This document shows positions 34,945 to 43,405 of a stretch of DNA of 64,000 nt, piece after piece. Origin of the DNA: DTWD01 sp963662965 (GTDB lineage: Bacteria; Acidobacteriota; Vicinamibacteria; Vicinamibacterales; UBA8438); NCBI GenBank assembly GCA_963662965.1, contig OY759970.1, positions 682,001-746,000 on the forward strand, given 5' to 3'. The notes beneath the pieces are model-generated. The model saw only the letters and a program-made list of their open reading frames with translations. It ran no database searches and was not told where the DNA came from. The translations under genes were made by a program, and so were the position numbers. Each line of letters begins with the position of its first letter. Within the stretch, counting starts at the first letter, position 1.

Positions 34945-35556
34945 GCTGGACCCAAAGAACCTGCAATCAAGGACTATCAGACTGCAAGTTGACGCCACTC
35001 GGCCAGGGCGGCGGCTCGGCCTTGTTTGAAAATGTCGCGGCGATTGAGATGGCGTTGGTGGTTGAAATGGTTGTGGATCGAGGCATGGACGGAGGTGAAT
35101 GTCTGCAGGGTCTTGATGTCTCTGAACCGAGCCATTGCCCCTTCCCGCCTTCGAAAGGGTTGATGTGAGTTTTCCGCCCGGTTGTTGAGCCAGCGCCCGG
35201 TCTCTTGGCAACCGTCATTGCCGATCACCTTCATCGCCGCACGATATGACGGTAGCCTGTCCGTGACGATCGAAGCCGGTCGGCCATAACGCTTCATCGC
35301 ACGCGTCAGGAACTCAAGCGCAGCCCTGCGATCCCGCCGTTTCGTGACAAAAACCTCTACCACTTCGCCTTCGTGATCCACAGCGCGCCATAGATAATGG
35401 GTCTTCCCGTTGATCCGGACACACACCTCATCAAGATGCCCGCGCCACAGCGAATAGAATCTATGATGAACACGGCGTTTCCGGATCTCCGCGGCAAACA
35501 CTGGACCAAAGCGGTTCCACCAGTACCGCACGGTCTCATGGCAGATGTCGATGCCG
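34925..35556 (-). mobile_element. IS6-type element, type 2, copy 2, truncated
   Basis: Left end GGCATTGTCAGACTAATTAG is intact; the transposase N-terminal quarter and right end are missing at the IS481-like border 35557. Confidence 0.9.
34977..35556 (-). pseudogene. IS6 type-2 transposase, N-terminus lost
   Basis: Starts at the break with the counterpart of GIDICHETVRYWWNRFGPV and runs to …EWRQLAV. It differs from copy 1 by a few residues. Lacks the DNA-binding N-terminus. Confidence 0.88.
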
Positions 35557-36718
35557 TAAGGTGCGTTTAATCGGCCGACCGCTCATGCGGCCTCCCGGTG
35601 GTAGAAATTGAGCAATCCGCCCAGACGCTCCCGCCGCTGAACGTCGGCGGCCAGGCTCACCGGCGGTGGCGGTCGTTGCAGGAGCTGGTTGTCGAGTCCC
35701 TGGTGGTTTCGCTCGCGATGGTCGTGGTCGACGTACTCGCCCACGAGGAGACGCACGTGCCCTTCGCCGAGGGGGACGACGCGACTGAGCCACTCCTCTT
35801 GAATAGAGCGGACGAACCGCTCGGCATCAGCGTTGAGATTGGGACTCTTCGGCGGGAGACGGATCGGCTGGACACCCCCGCCCTCTAGGATCTCGCCAAA
35901 AACCCGCGTGTCGAGCGGGTCGCGGTCGTGCATCAGAGAGCGGGCGCGTCGCAAGCAGCCATCGACCGGGTCCGTCAAATTGCGGGCCATCTGCTCCATC
36001 CACGTGCCGTACGGCTGCGGATGGATCCCGGCGATGGTCACGCGGCGGGACGGCAGCGCGATCACGAAGAAGACCAGGTACCGCTGGAGCCCGGCCAGCG
36101 TGAGCACCTCGACGGTGAACCGATCGCAGGCCGTGAGGCCCTCCCAGTGCGCCTGCAGGAACGTCTTCCAGGGCATGCGCCGGCTCCGCTCGGGAGCCGG
36201 GTCGATCCCGTGGTCGTGCAGGATCCGCTTCACCGTGGTCCGAGCGATCTCGTGGCCGAGGTTCGAGAGCGCCCCGCGGATCCGTGTGTACCCCCACTGG
36301 GGATTCTCGACCGCCATCCGGACCACGCGCGCGGCCACGTCACGTCGCGTCATCGGCCGGCCTCGACCGCGGCGGGCGCTGCCGTCGTATGTCTGGGCGA
36401 TCACTCTCCGGTACCAGCGGAGAATCGTGTCAGGCGTGACGATGCCGGCGACCTGCATCACGACGCGCCGTCCGAGTTTCTGGCCGCGCACGGTGAGTCG
36501 ACGGCGTTGGGCATCGGTCAGGCGAAGCGGCCGCGGGCCCAGGTGCTCCCGGAGAACCCGATTCTCCTCCCGGAGATACGCGATCAGATCGTCTTGGTGG
36601 CGGTTCACCCAGCCAGCGAACGTGAGAACGAGGACCTGTAGCGCAGGCGGCATGGCCTGAGATTACTTGGGAGACTCGACCAGCACTGACCGGACCTCGG
36701 CCCATTAAACGCACCTTA
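35557..36718 (-). mobile_element. IS481-like integrase-type IS, copy 2, complete
   Basis: 1162 bp with inverted repeats TAAGGTGCGTTTAATCGGCC (left) and TAAGGTGCGTTTAATGGGCC (right, inward). The two bases outside each end are CG, a possible 2-bp duplication. Confidence 0.9.
35583..36653 (-). CDS. integrase-core transposase (IS481/IS3-like), copy 2
   Basis: 356 residues, complete; roughly 85 percent identical to copy 1. D in TACDRFTVEVLTLAGLQRYL, D in MHDRDPLDTRVF, E in NADAERFVRSIQEEWL. Confidence 0.92.
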   Translation of the reverse strand: MPPALQVLVLTFAGWVNRHQDDLIAYLREENRVLREHLGPRPLRLTDAQRRRLTVRGQKLGRRVVMQVAGIVTPDTILRWYRRVIAQTYDGSARRGRGRPMTRRDVAARVVRMAVENPQWGYTRIRGALSNLGHEIARTTVKRILHDHGIDPAPERSRRMPWKTFLQAHWEGLTACDRFTVEVLTLAGLQRYLVFFVIALPSRRVTIAGIHPQPYGTWMEQMARNLTDPVDGCLRRARSLMHDRDPLDTRVFGEILEGGGVQPIRLPPKSPNLNADAERFVRSIQEEWLSRVVPLGEGHVRLLVGEYVDHDHRERNHQGLDNQLLQRPPPPVSLAADVQRRERLGGLLNFYHREAA

Positions 36719-36887
36719 CGCGATCGCGAGAGGTCGCGCATTCGTGTCGGACGATCAGGACTGACGACGGCGTGACTTGCGACTGGCTGCATTGCAACTC
36801 TTCAGTTATCAACGATCTACCGGCTTTCGAGCACTCTTCGGGCATCCCGGCGGCACTGGAGCGCTCGCATCGACGCGGCGCAACACC
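36719..36887. other. gap downstream of cas2; no CRISPR array
   Basis: 169 bp between the IS481-like end and cas2. GCATTGCAAC and GCGGCGCAAC recur once each, but spacing and flanks do not fit repeat-spacer units. I see no array here or elsewhere in the window. Confidence 0.5.
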
Positions 36888-37175
36888 TCAGATGATGACC
36901 GGCTCGCGGCGCACGGCCTGGAACTTCTTGCCCAGGCTCACGACGCGTGGTTCTACACCATCGGCGACGCCGATGTCGACCAGCACCACATGGTCCTCTG
37001 CATGATCGATCATCCCGTCGAGGCGCGCAACCAGGCTCGCATGCCGGCGGCGGCTCAGGCGGCATTGAAATACGGAGAGCTGAACCCATTCGCCGTATCC
37101 CCGCATCAGCTTGAACACACGCCGCCACCGCTTGGGTTCGCTGATGTCGTAGACGACGATGTAGAGATGCTCCAT
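36888..37175 (-). CDS. cas2: CRISPR-associated endoribonuclease/adaptor Cas2
   Basis: 95 residues from ATG at 37175. Ferredoxin-like fold start MEHLYIVVYDISEPKRWRRV with the conserved Asp after VVY, then GYGEWVQLSVFQCRLSRRR and a C-terminal LGKKF segment. Cas2 dimer bridges Cas1 dimers in spacer acquisition. It lies 70 nt downstream of the cas1 remnant on the same strand, the usual order. Length is normal and the gene looks intact, but the rest of the cas locus and any array are missing. Confidence 0.88.
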   Translation of the reverse strand: MEHLYIVVYDISEPKRWRRVFKLMRGYGEWVQLSVFQCRLSRRRHASLVARLDGMIDHAEDHVVLVDIGVADGVEPRVVSLGKKFQAVRREPVII

Positions 37176-37245
37176 CGGGTCACCGTGTCGTGAAGTTGGG
37201 ATGCTCGCGCAGCTCACCCAGCAGGAAGCGGCCGAACAGCCGGGC

Positions 37246-37863
37246 CTACATCTCCATCAACCGGCGGTAGCTGACGCGGTAGCCGAACAGCGGGTGGACG
37301 ATCTCGTGACCGAGACGGCGCTCGAAGGTGGAGATGAAGCGGCGGCGGCCGTCCTTGCTCAGGTTTACGGCGCCGGCCACCTTCGTGAAGTCGGTGGGCC
37401 GCACCTCGCCGTTGTTGATCGCGTGGACCACCACCGAGTCGGCGACCAGGGGACGGAACGGCTCCATCAGGTCGAGGGCTAGCGCCGGACGGCCGTAGCG
37501 CGGTTGATGGTAGAGGCCCCTGTAGGCATCGAAACCGACCGCCGTCAGCGTGACCGTCCAGGAACGGACCAGCAGCGAGTAGGCGAAGGAAAGCAACGCG
37601 TTGACCGGATCCTTCGGGGGACGGCGGTTGCGCGTCTCGAAGTCGAACGAGAACTCCGAATTCGACGCAGACTCCTTGAGCATCGCGGAGAACGAGCGAA
37701 AGTAGCGCGCCGCGGCGGCGCCCTCGACGCCGAGCAACGCCGGCAACGAGTCGGTTCGGGCGGCGCGCCGGCTGTCGCTCTTCAGGTCAACGAGGACCGG
37801 ATTGCTGCTGTCCGCGTGCTTCCAGTTGCGGCGCAGCAGGGTGCGGCAGTTCTGGATCTTGGC
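37246..37863 (-). pseudogene. cas1: CRISPR integrase Cas1, N-terminal domain lost to IS21
   Basis: About 205 codons: AKIQNCRTLLRRNWKH, LPALLGVEGAAAARYFRSF (catalytic Glu), NRRPPKDPVNALLSFAYSLL, GLYHQPRYGRPALALDLMEP (catalytic His and Asp), FRPLVADSVVVHAINNGEVR. The alpha-helical catalytic domain is complete, but the N-terminal beta domain, about a third of Cas1, or a Cas4-Cas1 fusion partner, is cut by IS21 copy 2 at 37864. The R-R-P-P-x-D-P-V-N motif fits type I (I-C/I-G-like) or III Cas1. Not expected to be functional. Confidence 0.88.
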
Positions 37864-37980
37864 GCGGAGTAAAACTAGACCACAGAGCGGCGGTGTGACG
37901 CGGCCTGAGGGCGGTGGAAAACCAGACCGCTCACGTGGTCCACCGAGCATTCCAAGGGTGTTTTGTGGAACACAGGAGGG

Positions 37981-39480
37981 ATGTATCGAGTGGAACTCTA
38001 TGCGGCGGTGCGGCGCAGCGTGTATGTGGAGGGATTGAGCGAGCGCGCGGCGGCGCGCCGCTTCGGGTTGGCCCGCGAGACGGTGCGCAAGATGCTGCGC
38101 TACCGCCGGCCGCCCGGGTATCGCCGGGCGCAACCGGTCCGGCGTCCGAAGCTGGACGCCTTCACGGGGATCATTGATCAGATCCTCCGCGAGGATCAGT
38201 CCCGGCCGAAGAAGCAACGGCACACGGCCAAGCGCATCGGCGAGCGCTTACGCGCGGAGTACGGGTTCACGGGCGGCGACACGATCGTGAAAGCCTACGT
38301 GCGCGCGCAGCGGCTGGGCGGGCAGGAGATGTTCGTGCCGCTGGCCCATCCGCCAGGCGACGCCCAAGCCGACTTCGGCGAAGCGCTGGTCGTGATCGCT
38401 GGCGTCGAATGCAAGGCGCACGACCTGGTCGTCGATCTCCCGCACAGCGACGACGGGTTTGTGCAGGCGTTTCCGGCCGAGACGACGGAGGCGTTCTGCG
38501 ACGGGCACAACGCCGCGTTCGGCTACTTCGGTGGCGTGCCGCGGCGCATCGTCTACGACAACACGAAGCTGGCGGTGGCGCGGATTCTCGGGGACGGCAC
38601 GCGCCAGCGGACGCAGGTCTTCTGCGAACTCCAATCGCACTATTTATTCGCCGATCGCTTCGGGCGGCCGGGGAAGGGCAACGACAAAGGCAAGGTGGAA
38701 GGGCTGGTCGGGTACGTCCGCCGCAACTTCTTCGTGCCGATCCCCCGGTGCGCCAGTTGGGACGCGTTGAACGCCGACTTAGCGCACAAGTGCGGCGAAC
38801 GTCGCGGGCGCCGGTTACGGCGGCACACGGAGACGATCGGGGAGCGCTTCGCCCGCGACCGCGAGGCGCTGTTGCCGTTACCGCCGGTCCCGTATGACGC
38901 CTGCGACACGCGGACGACGCGGGTCACGTCGTTGTCGCTGGTGCGCTACCGCCGCAACGACTACTCGGTGCCGACCGCCTACGGCCACCGGGAGGTGCTG
39001 GTGAAAGGCTACGTGGACGAGGTCGTGATCGTGTGCGGCAGTGACGAGATCGCCCGCCATCGTCGCAGCTACGAGCGGGAAGTGTTGATCTTCGAGCCGC
39101 GGCACTACTTGGCCTTGTTGGAGCGCAAGACGGGGGCGCTCGATCAAGCGGCGCCGCTGGCCGGGTGGCAGCTGCCGGACGAGTTTCTCCGGCTGCGGCG
39201 CCTGTTGGAGGCGCGGCTGGGCAAGCCGGGCACGCGCGAGTACGTGCAGGTGTTGCGGCTGCTCGAAGACTTTCAGCTCGACCACGTCCGCGGCGCCATC
39301 CGGGACGCCGTGCGTCTGGGGGCGATCGGGTTCGATGCCGTCAAGCACCTCGTGCGGTGTCGCCTCGACCACCGGCCGCCCCACCTCGATCTGGCGCAGT
39401 ATCCGCACCTGCCGGTCCCCCGCGTGACGACGACCGCCGCAGCCGATTACCTGACGCTGCTGGGGGCGGGAGCTGAGTGA
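37981..39480 (+). CDS. istA: IS21 transposase IstA
   Basis: 499 residues from ATG at 37981 with AGGAGG directly upstream. Same architecture as the copy at 10947: HTH, then D in GDAQADFGEALVVI, D in RRIVYDNTKLAV, E in GNDKGKVEGLVGY. Intact. Confidence 0.95.
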   Translation: MYRVELYAAVRRSVYVEGLSERAAARRFGLARETVRKMLRYRRPPGYRRAQPVRRPKLDAFTGIIDQILREDQSRPKKQRHTAKRIGERLRAEYGFTGGDTIVKAYVRAQRLGGQEMFVPLAHPPGDAQADFGEALVVIAGVECKAHDLVVDLPHSDDGFVQAFPAETTEAFCDGHNAAFGYFGGVPRRIVYDNTKLAVARILGDGTRQRTQVFCELQSHYLFADRFGRPGKGNDKGKVEGLVGYVRRNFFVPIPRCASWDALNADLAHKCGERRGRRLRRHTETIGERFARDREALLPLPPVPYDACDTRTTRVTSLSLVRYRRNDYSVPTAYGHREVLVKGYVDEVVIVCGSDEIARHRRSYEREVLIFEPRHYLALLERKTGALDQAAPLAGWQLPDEFLRLRRLLEARLGKPGTREYVQVLRLLEDFQLDHVRGAIRDAVRLGAIGFDAVKHLVRCRLDHRPPHLDLAQYPHLPVPRVTTTAAADYLTLLGAGAE

Positions 39481-40250
39481 TGGCCAAACCGACCCTGTTG
39501 CTGGACGCCCATCTCAAGGCCCTGCGCCTGCCCACCTTCTTGCGCGAATACGACAAAGTGGCGCGGCAATGCGCCCAGGAAGGGCTGGACTGTTCGCGCT
39601 ACCTGTTCCGCCTCTGCGAGCTGGAGTTGCTCGATCGCGAACAACGCGCCGTCGAGCGGCGCATCAAGGCCGCCAGGTTCCCGGTCTTGAAGAGTCTCGA
39701 GACCTTCGAGTTCCGCGCGATCCCGTCGGTGAACAAACGCCTGGTGCTGGAGCTGGCCCGCTCGGAGTATCTCGACCGGCGAGAGAACGTGTTGGCGTTG
39801 GGCAACTCCGGCACGGGCAAGACGCATCTCGCGCTCGCGTTGGGGCTGGCCGCCTGTCAGAAAGGCTATCGGGTGCGCTTCACCACCGCCGCCGCACTGG
39901 TGAACGAGCTGCTCGAGGCGCGGGATGACAAGCGCCTGCTGCGTTTTCAGAAGCAGCTCGCCAAGCAGGATCTGTTGATCGTCGACGAGCTCGGCTATGT
40001 GCCGTTGTCGAAGACCGGCGCCGAGCTGCTATTCGAGATCTTCTCCCAGCGCTACGAGCAAGCGTCGACGCTCGTGACCTCGAATCTGCCCTTCAACGAA
40101 TGGACCGAGATCTTCGGGTCCGAACGGCTGACCGGCGCGCTGCTCGATCGACTGACCCACCACGTCCACATCCTGGAGCTGAACGGCGAGAGCTATCGCC
40201 TCGAACACAGCAAGAAAGCCCGCCAGCCCGCGGCCACCCCGGCGTCCTGA
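39480..40250 (+). CDS. istB: IS21 helper ATPase IstB
   Basis: 256 residues; ATG overlaps the istA stop (GTGATGGCC). Walker A GNSGTGKTHLALALG, Walker B LLIVDELGYVPLS, sensor region TLVTSNLPFNEW. Intact, unlike copy 1. Confidence 0.95.
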   Translation: MAKPTLLLDAHLKALRLPTFLREYDKVARQCAQEGLDCSRYLFRLCELELLDREQRAVERRIKAARFPVLKSLETFEFRAIPSVNKRLVLELARSEYLDRRENVLALGNSGTGKTHLALALGLAACQKGYRVRFTTAAALVNELLEARDDKRLLRFQKQLAKQDLLIVDELGYVPLSKTGAELLFEIFSQRYEQASTLVTSNLPFNEWTEIFGSERLTGALLDRLTHHVHILELNGESYRLEHSKKARQPAATPAS

Positions 40251-40342
40251 CGTCCCCTCCGCACTGCCGCGTTCCGCCACTCCACCCAACTGCCTAATGG
40301 TCTAGTTTTCCTCCGCCACGGTGGTCTAATTTTGCTCCGCCC

Positions 40343-40870
40343 TGAGAAGAGACTTTCGATTGCGCCAACGAATCCGAGCAGCGCTAGGTCGGCATTGCCA
40401 GTATGTAGAGCGGCACCGTGAAGTCGAATTGCATTGCCAATTCGGCTGTAGCTTTCGGGGATGTGGTATGGCTTCAGGTCCTCTAGATGACTCTCAACCC
40501 AAGTCACGGTATCGACGGTCAGGGTCTGGTCATAGTGCCCCCACACTAGGGAATTCGTCTCGAAGGCGTCGATAGACTGTCCGCCGGGGAAGGCATAGCT
40601 GATCAGTGCGACCGAGCAGCGGCTAGCCATTCGAATCGTCGAAACGATGTTCAACGCGTAGACTATTGCATTCCGCTCCTCGACGCCCCTGATATCCAGG
40701 ACGTGAGTAACTGCCGTTTGAACTGAGCTGGCGTCGTGCCCCGCGAGCGGAACGGCTGTATCCGATAGTGCCAGGGTGGCGTCCGGTCCGATAGCGCGAG
40801 GCAGCTCGAACGAGGCTTCAATGTCACGAAGGTAAGCCCTCATGACTGGTTGGTCGGGAGCTGTTGCCAT
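40343..40870 (-). pseudogene. HEPN (Apea-like) protein, C-terminus lost to IS21
   Basis: About 175 codons from ATG at 40870. Near the break it reads NADLALLGFVGAIESLF, the opening helix of Apea-like HEPN domains, which normally continue for another 100 or more residues with an R-x4-6-H ribonuclease motif. The upstream part is unassigned. HEPN proteins often act in abortive infection or toxin systems. The missing catalytic half makes this a remnant. Confidence 0.55.
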
Positions 40871-40919
40871 GACACCGGGTCCTGTGATGGTCTAACGTCC
40901 GGTGTTCACCTACGGCCGT

Positions 40920-41323
40920 TCAGAACGTCCACCTTTGTGATGCCAAGAATTGATCCACTCCACCCGACCCGACGACCGCGATCGCCCGCGAGTACTCGGT
41001 TTCCAAGATGTTGCGCAGGTCGGGCTGGTAGAGCGGCTCTTGGTCTGGCTGGCTCCTTGTTACCCCATGTTGGAGTCCCGGTGACACTGGGTAATCGAGC
41101 CATAGCCAGGGAACCTGGGTGACGGTTGTAGATCCAAGGTCAACTTCGCCAGAAATGAGGTCGGCGGTCGCCAGGTCAGTGTCAGCGGTCCACACGCTAG
41201 CGCTCGTAAATATCACTGGCACAAGCACGATAGGACGATTCTCGTGAAACACGCCTTTGTTGTCGCATTGAGCCCGGCCCGTGACCAGCTCGATCAGCAC
41301 GAGGACCGTGAACCGGTCGCCAG
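40920..41323 (-). pseudogene. conserved hypothetical protein, C-terminal shard
   Basis: Open minus-strand frame: IAGDRFTVLVLIELVTGR, NRPIVLVPVIFTSASVWTAD, TDLATADLISGEVDLG, VPWLWLDYPVSPGL, ETEYSRAIAVVGSGGVDQFL. The pattern (VPVIxTSAxxW…D…DLxTA…, then a final I-A-I-V-x-x-x-G-I-x-x-F-L) resembles the end of conserved unknown proteins of about 300 residues. The 5' part is missing at the doxX border. Confidence 0.5.
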
Positions 41324-41770
41324 CTATCTCGTCGAGACACTGAACGGTTGCCGCTGTGCGCCGATCGCCAGTGCCGACAACCCTCCGACCACCGGCAGTC
41401 CGAAGCCGTTGGTCAGATAGGCCGACTGGAACAGGATACCCATGGCGAAGTGGAAGTTCAGGATCATGAGCAGCGCGACAGCGGCCGCCAGTCGTACCTG
41501 GTAGCCGGCGACCAGGGCCGCACCGGCGGCGAGCTCTCCGAGCGGGACGAGCCGGGCAAAGAGCGGCGCACCCGGCATCGCCACCGTGTCGATATACCAG
41601 CGGCTGACCGCCGGGGCGCCCCCCCACCAACCTCGCAGCTCGGCGACGAGGAAGCTGCTGTCGGTGAACCAGCCCAGCTTGCCGAGCCCCATGAAGATGA
41701 GAAAGGCGCCCATCACCAAGGACAGGACCCGTAGTCCGCCCGCGGCTGAGTGCTCCATGGATGTGGGCAT
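41324..41770 (-). CDS. DoxX-family membrane protein
   Basis: 148 residues from ATG at 41770 (or 144 from 41758). Four hydrophobic segments: around residues 15-33 (LVMGAFLIFMGLGKLGW), 65-90, 95-115 (LAAAVALLMILNFHFAMGIL) and 120-138. DoxX-like proteins are small quinone- or redox-associated inner-membrane proteins. Upstream abuts an IS5-D end, so the native promoter may be lost. The C-terminus meets the preceding shard and could be slightly altered. Confidence 0.8.
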   Translation of the reverse strand: MPTSMEHSAAGGLRVLSLVMGAFLIFMGLGKLGWFTDSSFLVAELRGWWGGAPAVSRWYIDTVAMPGAPLFARLVPLGELAAGAALVAGYQVRLAAAVALLMILNFHFAMGILFQSAYLTNGFGLPVVGGLSALAIGAQRQPFSVSTR

Positions 41771-41864
41771 TGTAATGTGGAGGCTGCCTTGGTGCACAAA
41801 GAGGTGGACCCCATCCTTTGGACAGCTCAGCGGCCAAGTTAAGGTGGATTCCAGGTTCATGTTT

Positions 41865-42752
41865 CTAAGCCGCTTCCGACTGCGCTGACGAGGAGCGCAG
41901 CGACGAGGTCGGCGCACCTCCCAAATCCGAGTACGCCTCATCAGGCGTGCGATCATCGAGCGACGAGTGCGGTCGCTCGGCATTGTAGAAGTCGATCCAC
42001 CGGCCGATGCTGGCCCGCGCCTCGGAGCCAACCTCGAAGTCGTGCAGGTAGACGCACTCGTACGTGAGCGAGCGCCACAGCCGCTCGATGAAGACGTTGT
42101 CCATCCAGCGGCCCTTGCCGTCCATCGAGATCTGCACGCCTGCGTCTTTGAGCGTCTGAGTGAACTCCAGGCTGGTGAACTGGCTGCCTTGGTCGGTGTT
42201 GAAGATCGCTGGCGGTCCGTACTGCGCGAGGGCTTCCGCGAGGGCCTCCACACAGAACGAGGCATCCATCGTGTTGGACAAGCGCCACGACAGCACCTTC
42301 CGGCTGGCCCAATCCTGGATCGCGACCAGGTACAGGAAGCCGCGGTGCAGCGGAATGTACGTCACGTCGGCGCACCAGGCCTCGTTCGCACGTTCGACCG
42401 CTCGGTCGCGCAGCAAATAGGGGTAGACCCGGTGCTCCGGGTGCGGAACCGACGTGCTCGGGCGCTGGTACAGCGCCTGGAGGCCCATCTTTCGCATCAG
42501 ACGACGCACCCGCTTCCGACTGACGGCGAAGCCCTCCCGGCGCAGCCAACGCGCCCTCTGCCGCGATCCGTAGAACGGGGTTTCCAGAAATTGCTCGTCG
42601 ATCCGGCGCATGAGCTCGAGAGTCAACTCACTCTCCCCGAGACCATCGTCGTAGAACGTCGAGCGCGAGATCGACACCAAGCCACACTGTCGCGAGATGC
42701 TCAGTTCGGAGTGGTTCGAGTCGATCAGCATTCGCCTTCGACCGTGACTCAA
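41865..42752 (-). CDS. IS3-A OrfB (copy 4)
   Basis: 295 residues, intact; differs from copy 1 by one visible residue (HDFEV instead of HDCEV). Confidence 0.94.
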   Translation of the reverse strand: MSHGRRRMLIDSNHSELSISRQCGLVSISRSTFYDDGLGESELTLELMRRIDEQFLETPFYGSRQRARWLRREGFAVSRKRVRRLMRKMGLQALYQRPSTSVPHPEHRVYPYLLRDRAVERANEAWCADVTYIPLHRGFLYLVAIQDWASRKVLSWRLSNTMDASFCVEALAEALAQYGPPAIFNTDQGSQFTSLEFTQTLKDAGVQISMDGKGRWMDNVFIERLWRSLTYECVYLHDFEVGSEARASIGRWIDFYNAERPHSSLDDRTPDEAYSDLGGAPTSSLRSSSAQSEAA

Positions 42753-43030
42753 CGGCCGAAGGCCTTGGACAAAAAATCCTTCTCGATGACGAGCTCGCCG
42801 ACCGTCGCTCGCAGCTCCTGAATCTCCGCATCGCGAGACGCCTCTCGGCGCTGCTGGTGGTCCGAGAAGACGTCCACAAGCGCCTCCTGGGCTTTCTTCT
42901 TCCAGTTCGCGATCAGGTTCGGGTGGATCTTGTAGCGCGACGACAGCTCCGCCATCGTCTGCTCGCCGCGAAGCGCCTGCAGTGCCACGCGGGCCTTCAG
43001 CTCAGCGGGGTATTTTTTCCGTTTCTGCAT
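42749..43030 (-). CDS. IS3-A OrfA (copy 4)
   Basis: 93 residues, intact, with the same T6G slippery site before the OrfB overlap. Confidence 0.94.
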   Translation of the reverse strand: MQKRKKYPAELKARVALQALRGEQTMAELSSRYKIHPNLIANWKKKAQEALVDVFSDHQQRREASRDAEIQELRATVGELVIEKDFLSKAFGR

Positions 43031-43145
43031 GATTCCGATCTCTCCATTCTGAGGTCGGAATCCACCTTAGCAACCTGTCCGAATTTTGGGGTCCACCTCT
43101 CAACTCCATTGAGGGCTGAGAGTCTCCCGTGACTCCGCCTGCCGG

Positions 43146-43405
43146 TCATCCGATCATCTCGCCATCGGGGATCCCGAGCGCCGTCATGGTGTTCAGGATC
43201 TTGCACCCCAACCTCACCTCGACTCTCTGGGACGCCAGTCCCCTCGCTCGCATCGCTGAGCCCAGGATGGCCTTGTAGCGGTGGAACGTCGTCTCCACCT
43301 TGCTTCGCCTGCTGTAGCCCGATGCGACGTACCACTTCCGTTTCCCAACACGTGATCGTGCTCGGATGTTACGAGTCCGCTGTCGCGTGCCCGCGGAGTC
43401 GAGCG
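43146..43405 (-). pseudogene. IS5-D transposase C-terminal fragment
   Basis: Minus-strand frame KWYVASGYSRRSKVETTFHR then YKAILGSAMRARGLASQR, ending GIPDGEMIG with TGA at 43146. The catalytic Glu is in KVETTFHRYK. About 85 codons remain; the 5' part is removed by IS6 copy f. Confidence 0.8.

Larger units (their letters stand above)
37864..40342 (+). mobile_element. IS21-family element, copy 2, complete
   Basis: About 2.48 kb. Ends GCGGAGTAAAACTAGACCAC (left) and GCGGAGCAAAATTAGACCAC (right, inward), with an inner repeat GCGGAGGAAAACTAGACCAT at the right. Left flank is cas1, right flank a HEPN-type gene, so the flanks no longer match and a deletion or exchange accompanied or followed insertion. 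Confidence 0.93.
41800..43100 (-). mobile_element. IS3-A, copy 4, complete
   Basis: 1301 bp, AGAGGTGG/CCACCTCT ends, with a 3-bp duplication CAA on both sides. Clean insertion in IS5-D. Confidence 0.94.
41785..43405 (-). mobile_element. IS5-type element IS5-D, 3' part, split by IS3-A
   Basis: End CTGCCTTGGTGCACAA at 41785, interrupted by IS3-A (41800-43100, target CAA duplicated at 41797-41799 and 43101-43103), continuing to 43405 where IS6 copy f starts. The same end sequence opens the IS5-D 5' fragment at 49437. Confidence 0.75.

Noticed and set aside
36719..36887. Possible CRISPR repeats next to cas2 (GCATTGCAAC, GCGGCGCAAC)
   Set aside because: Only two weakly similar endings about 86 bp apart with no repeat body of 28-37 bp; does not fit repeat-spacer units.
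40920..41837. One 305-codon frame spanning the doxX region on the minus strand
   Set aside because: Its front part is a shadow of IS3-A end and doxX codons; only the last about 135 codons look coding, so it was reported as a C-terminal shard.
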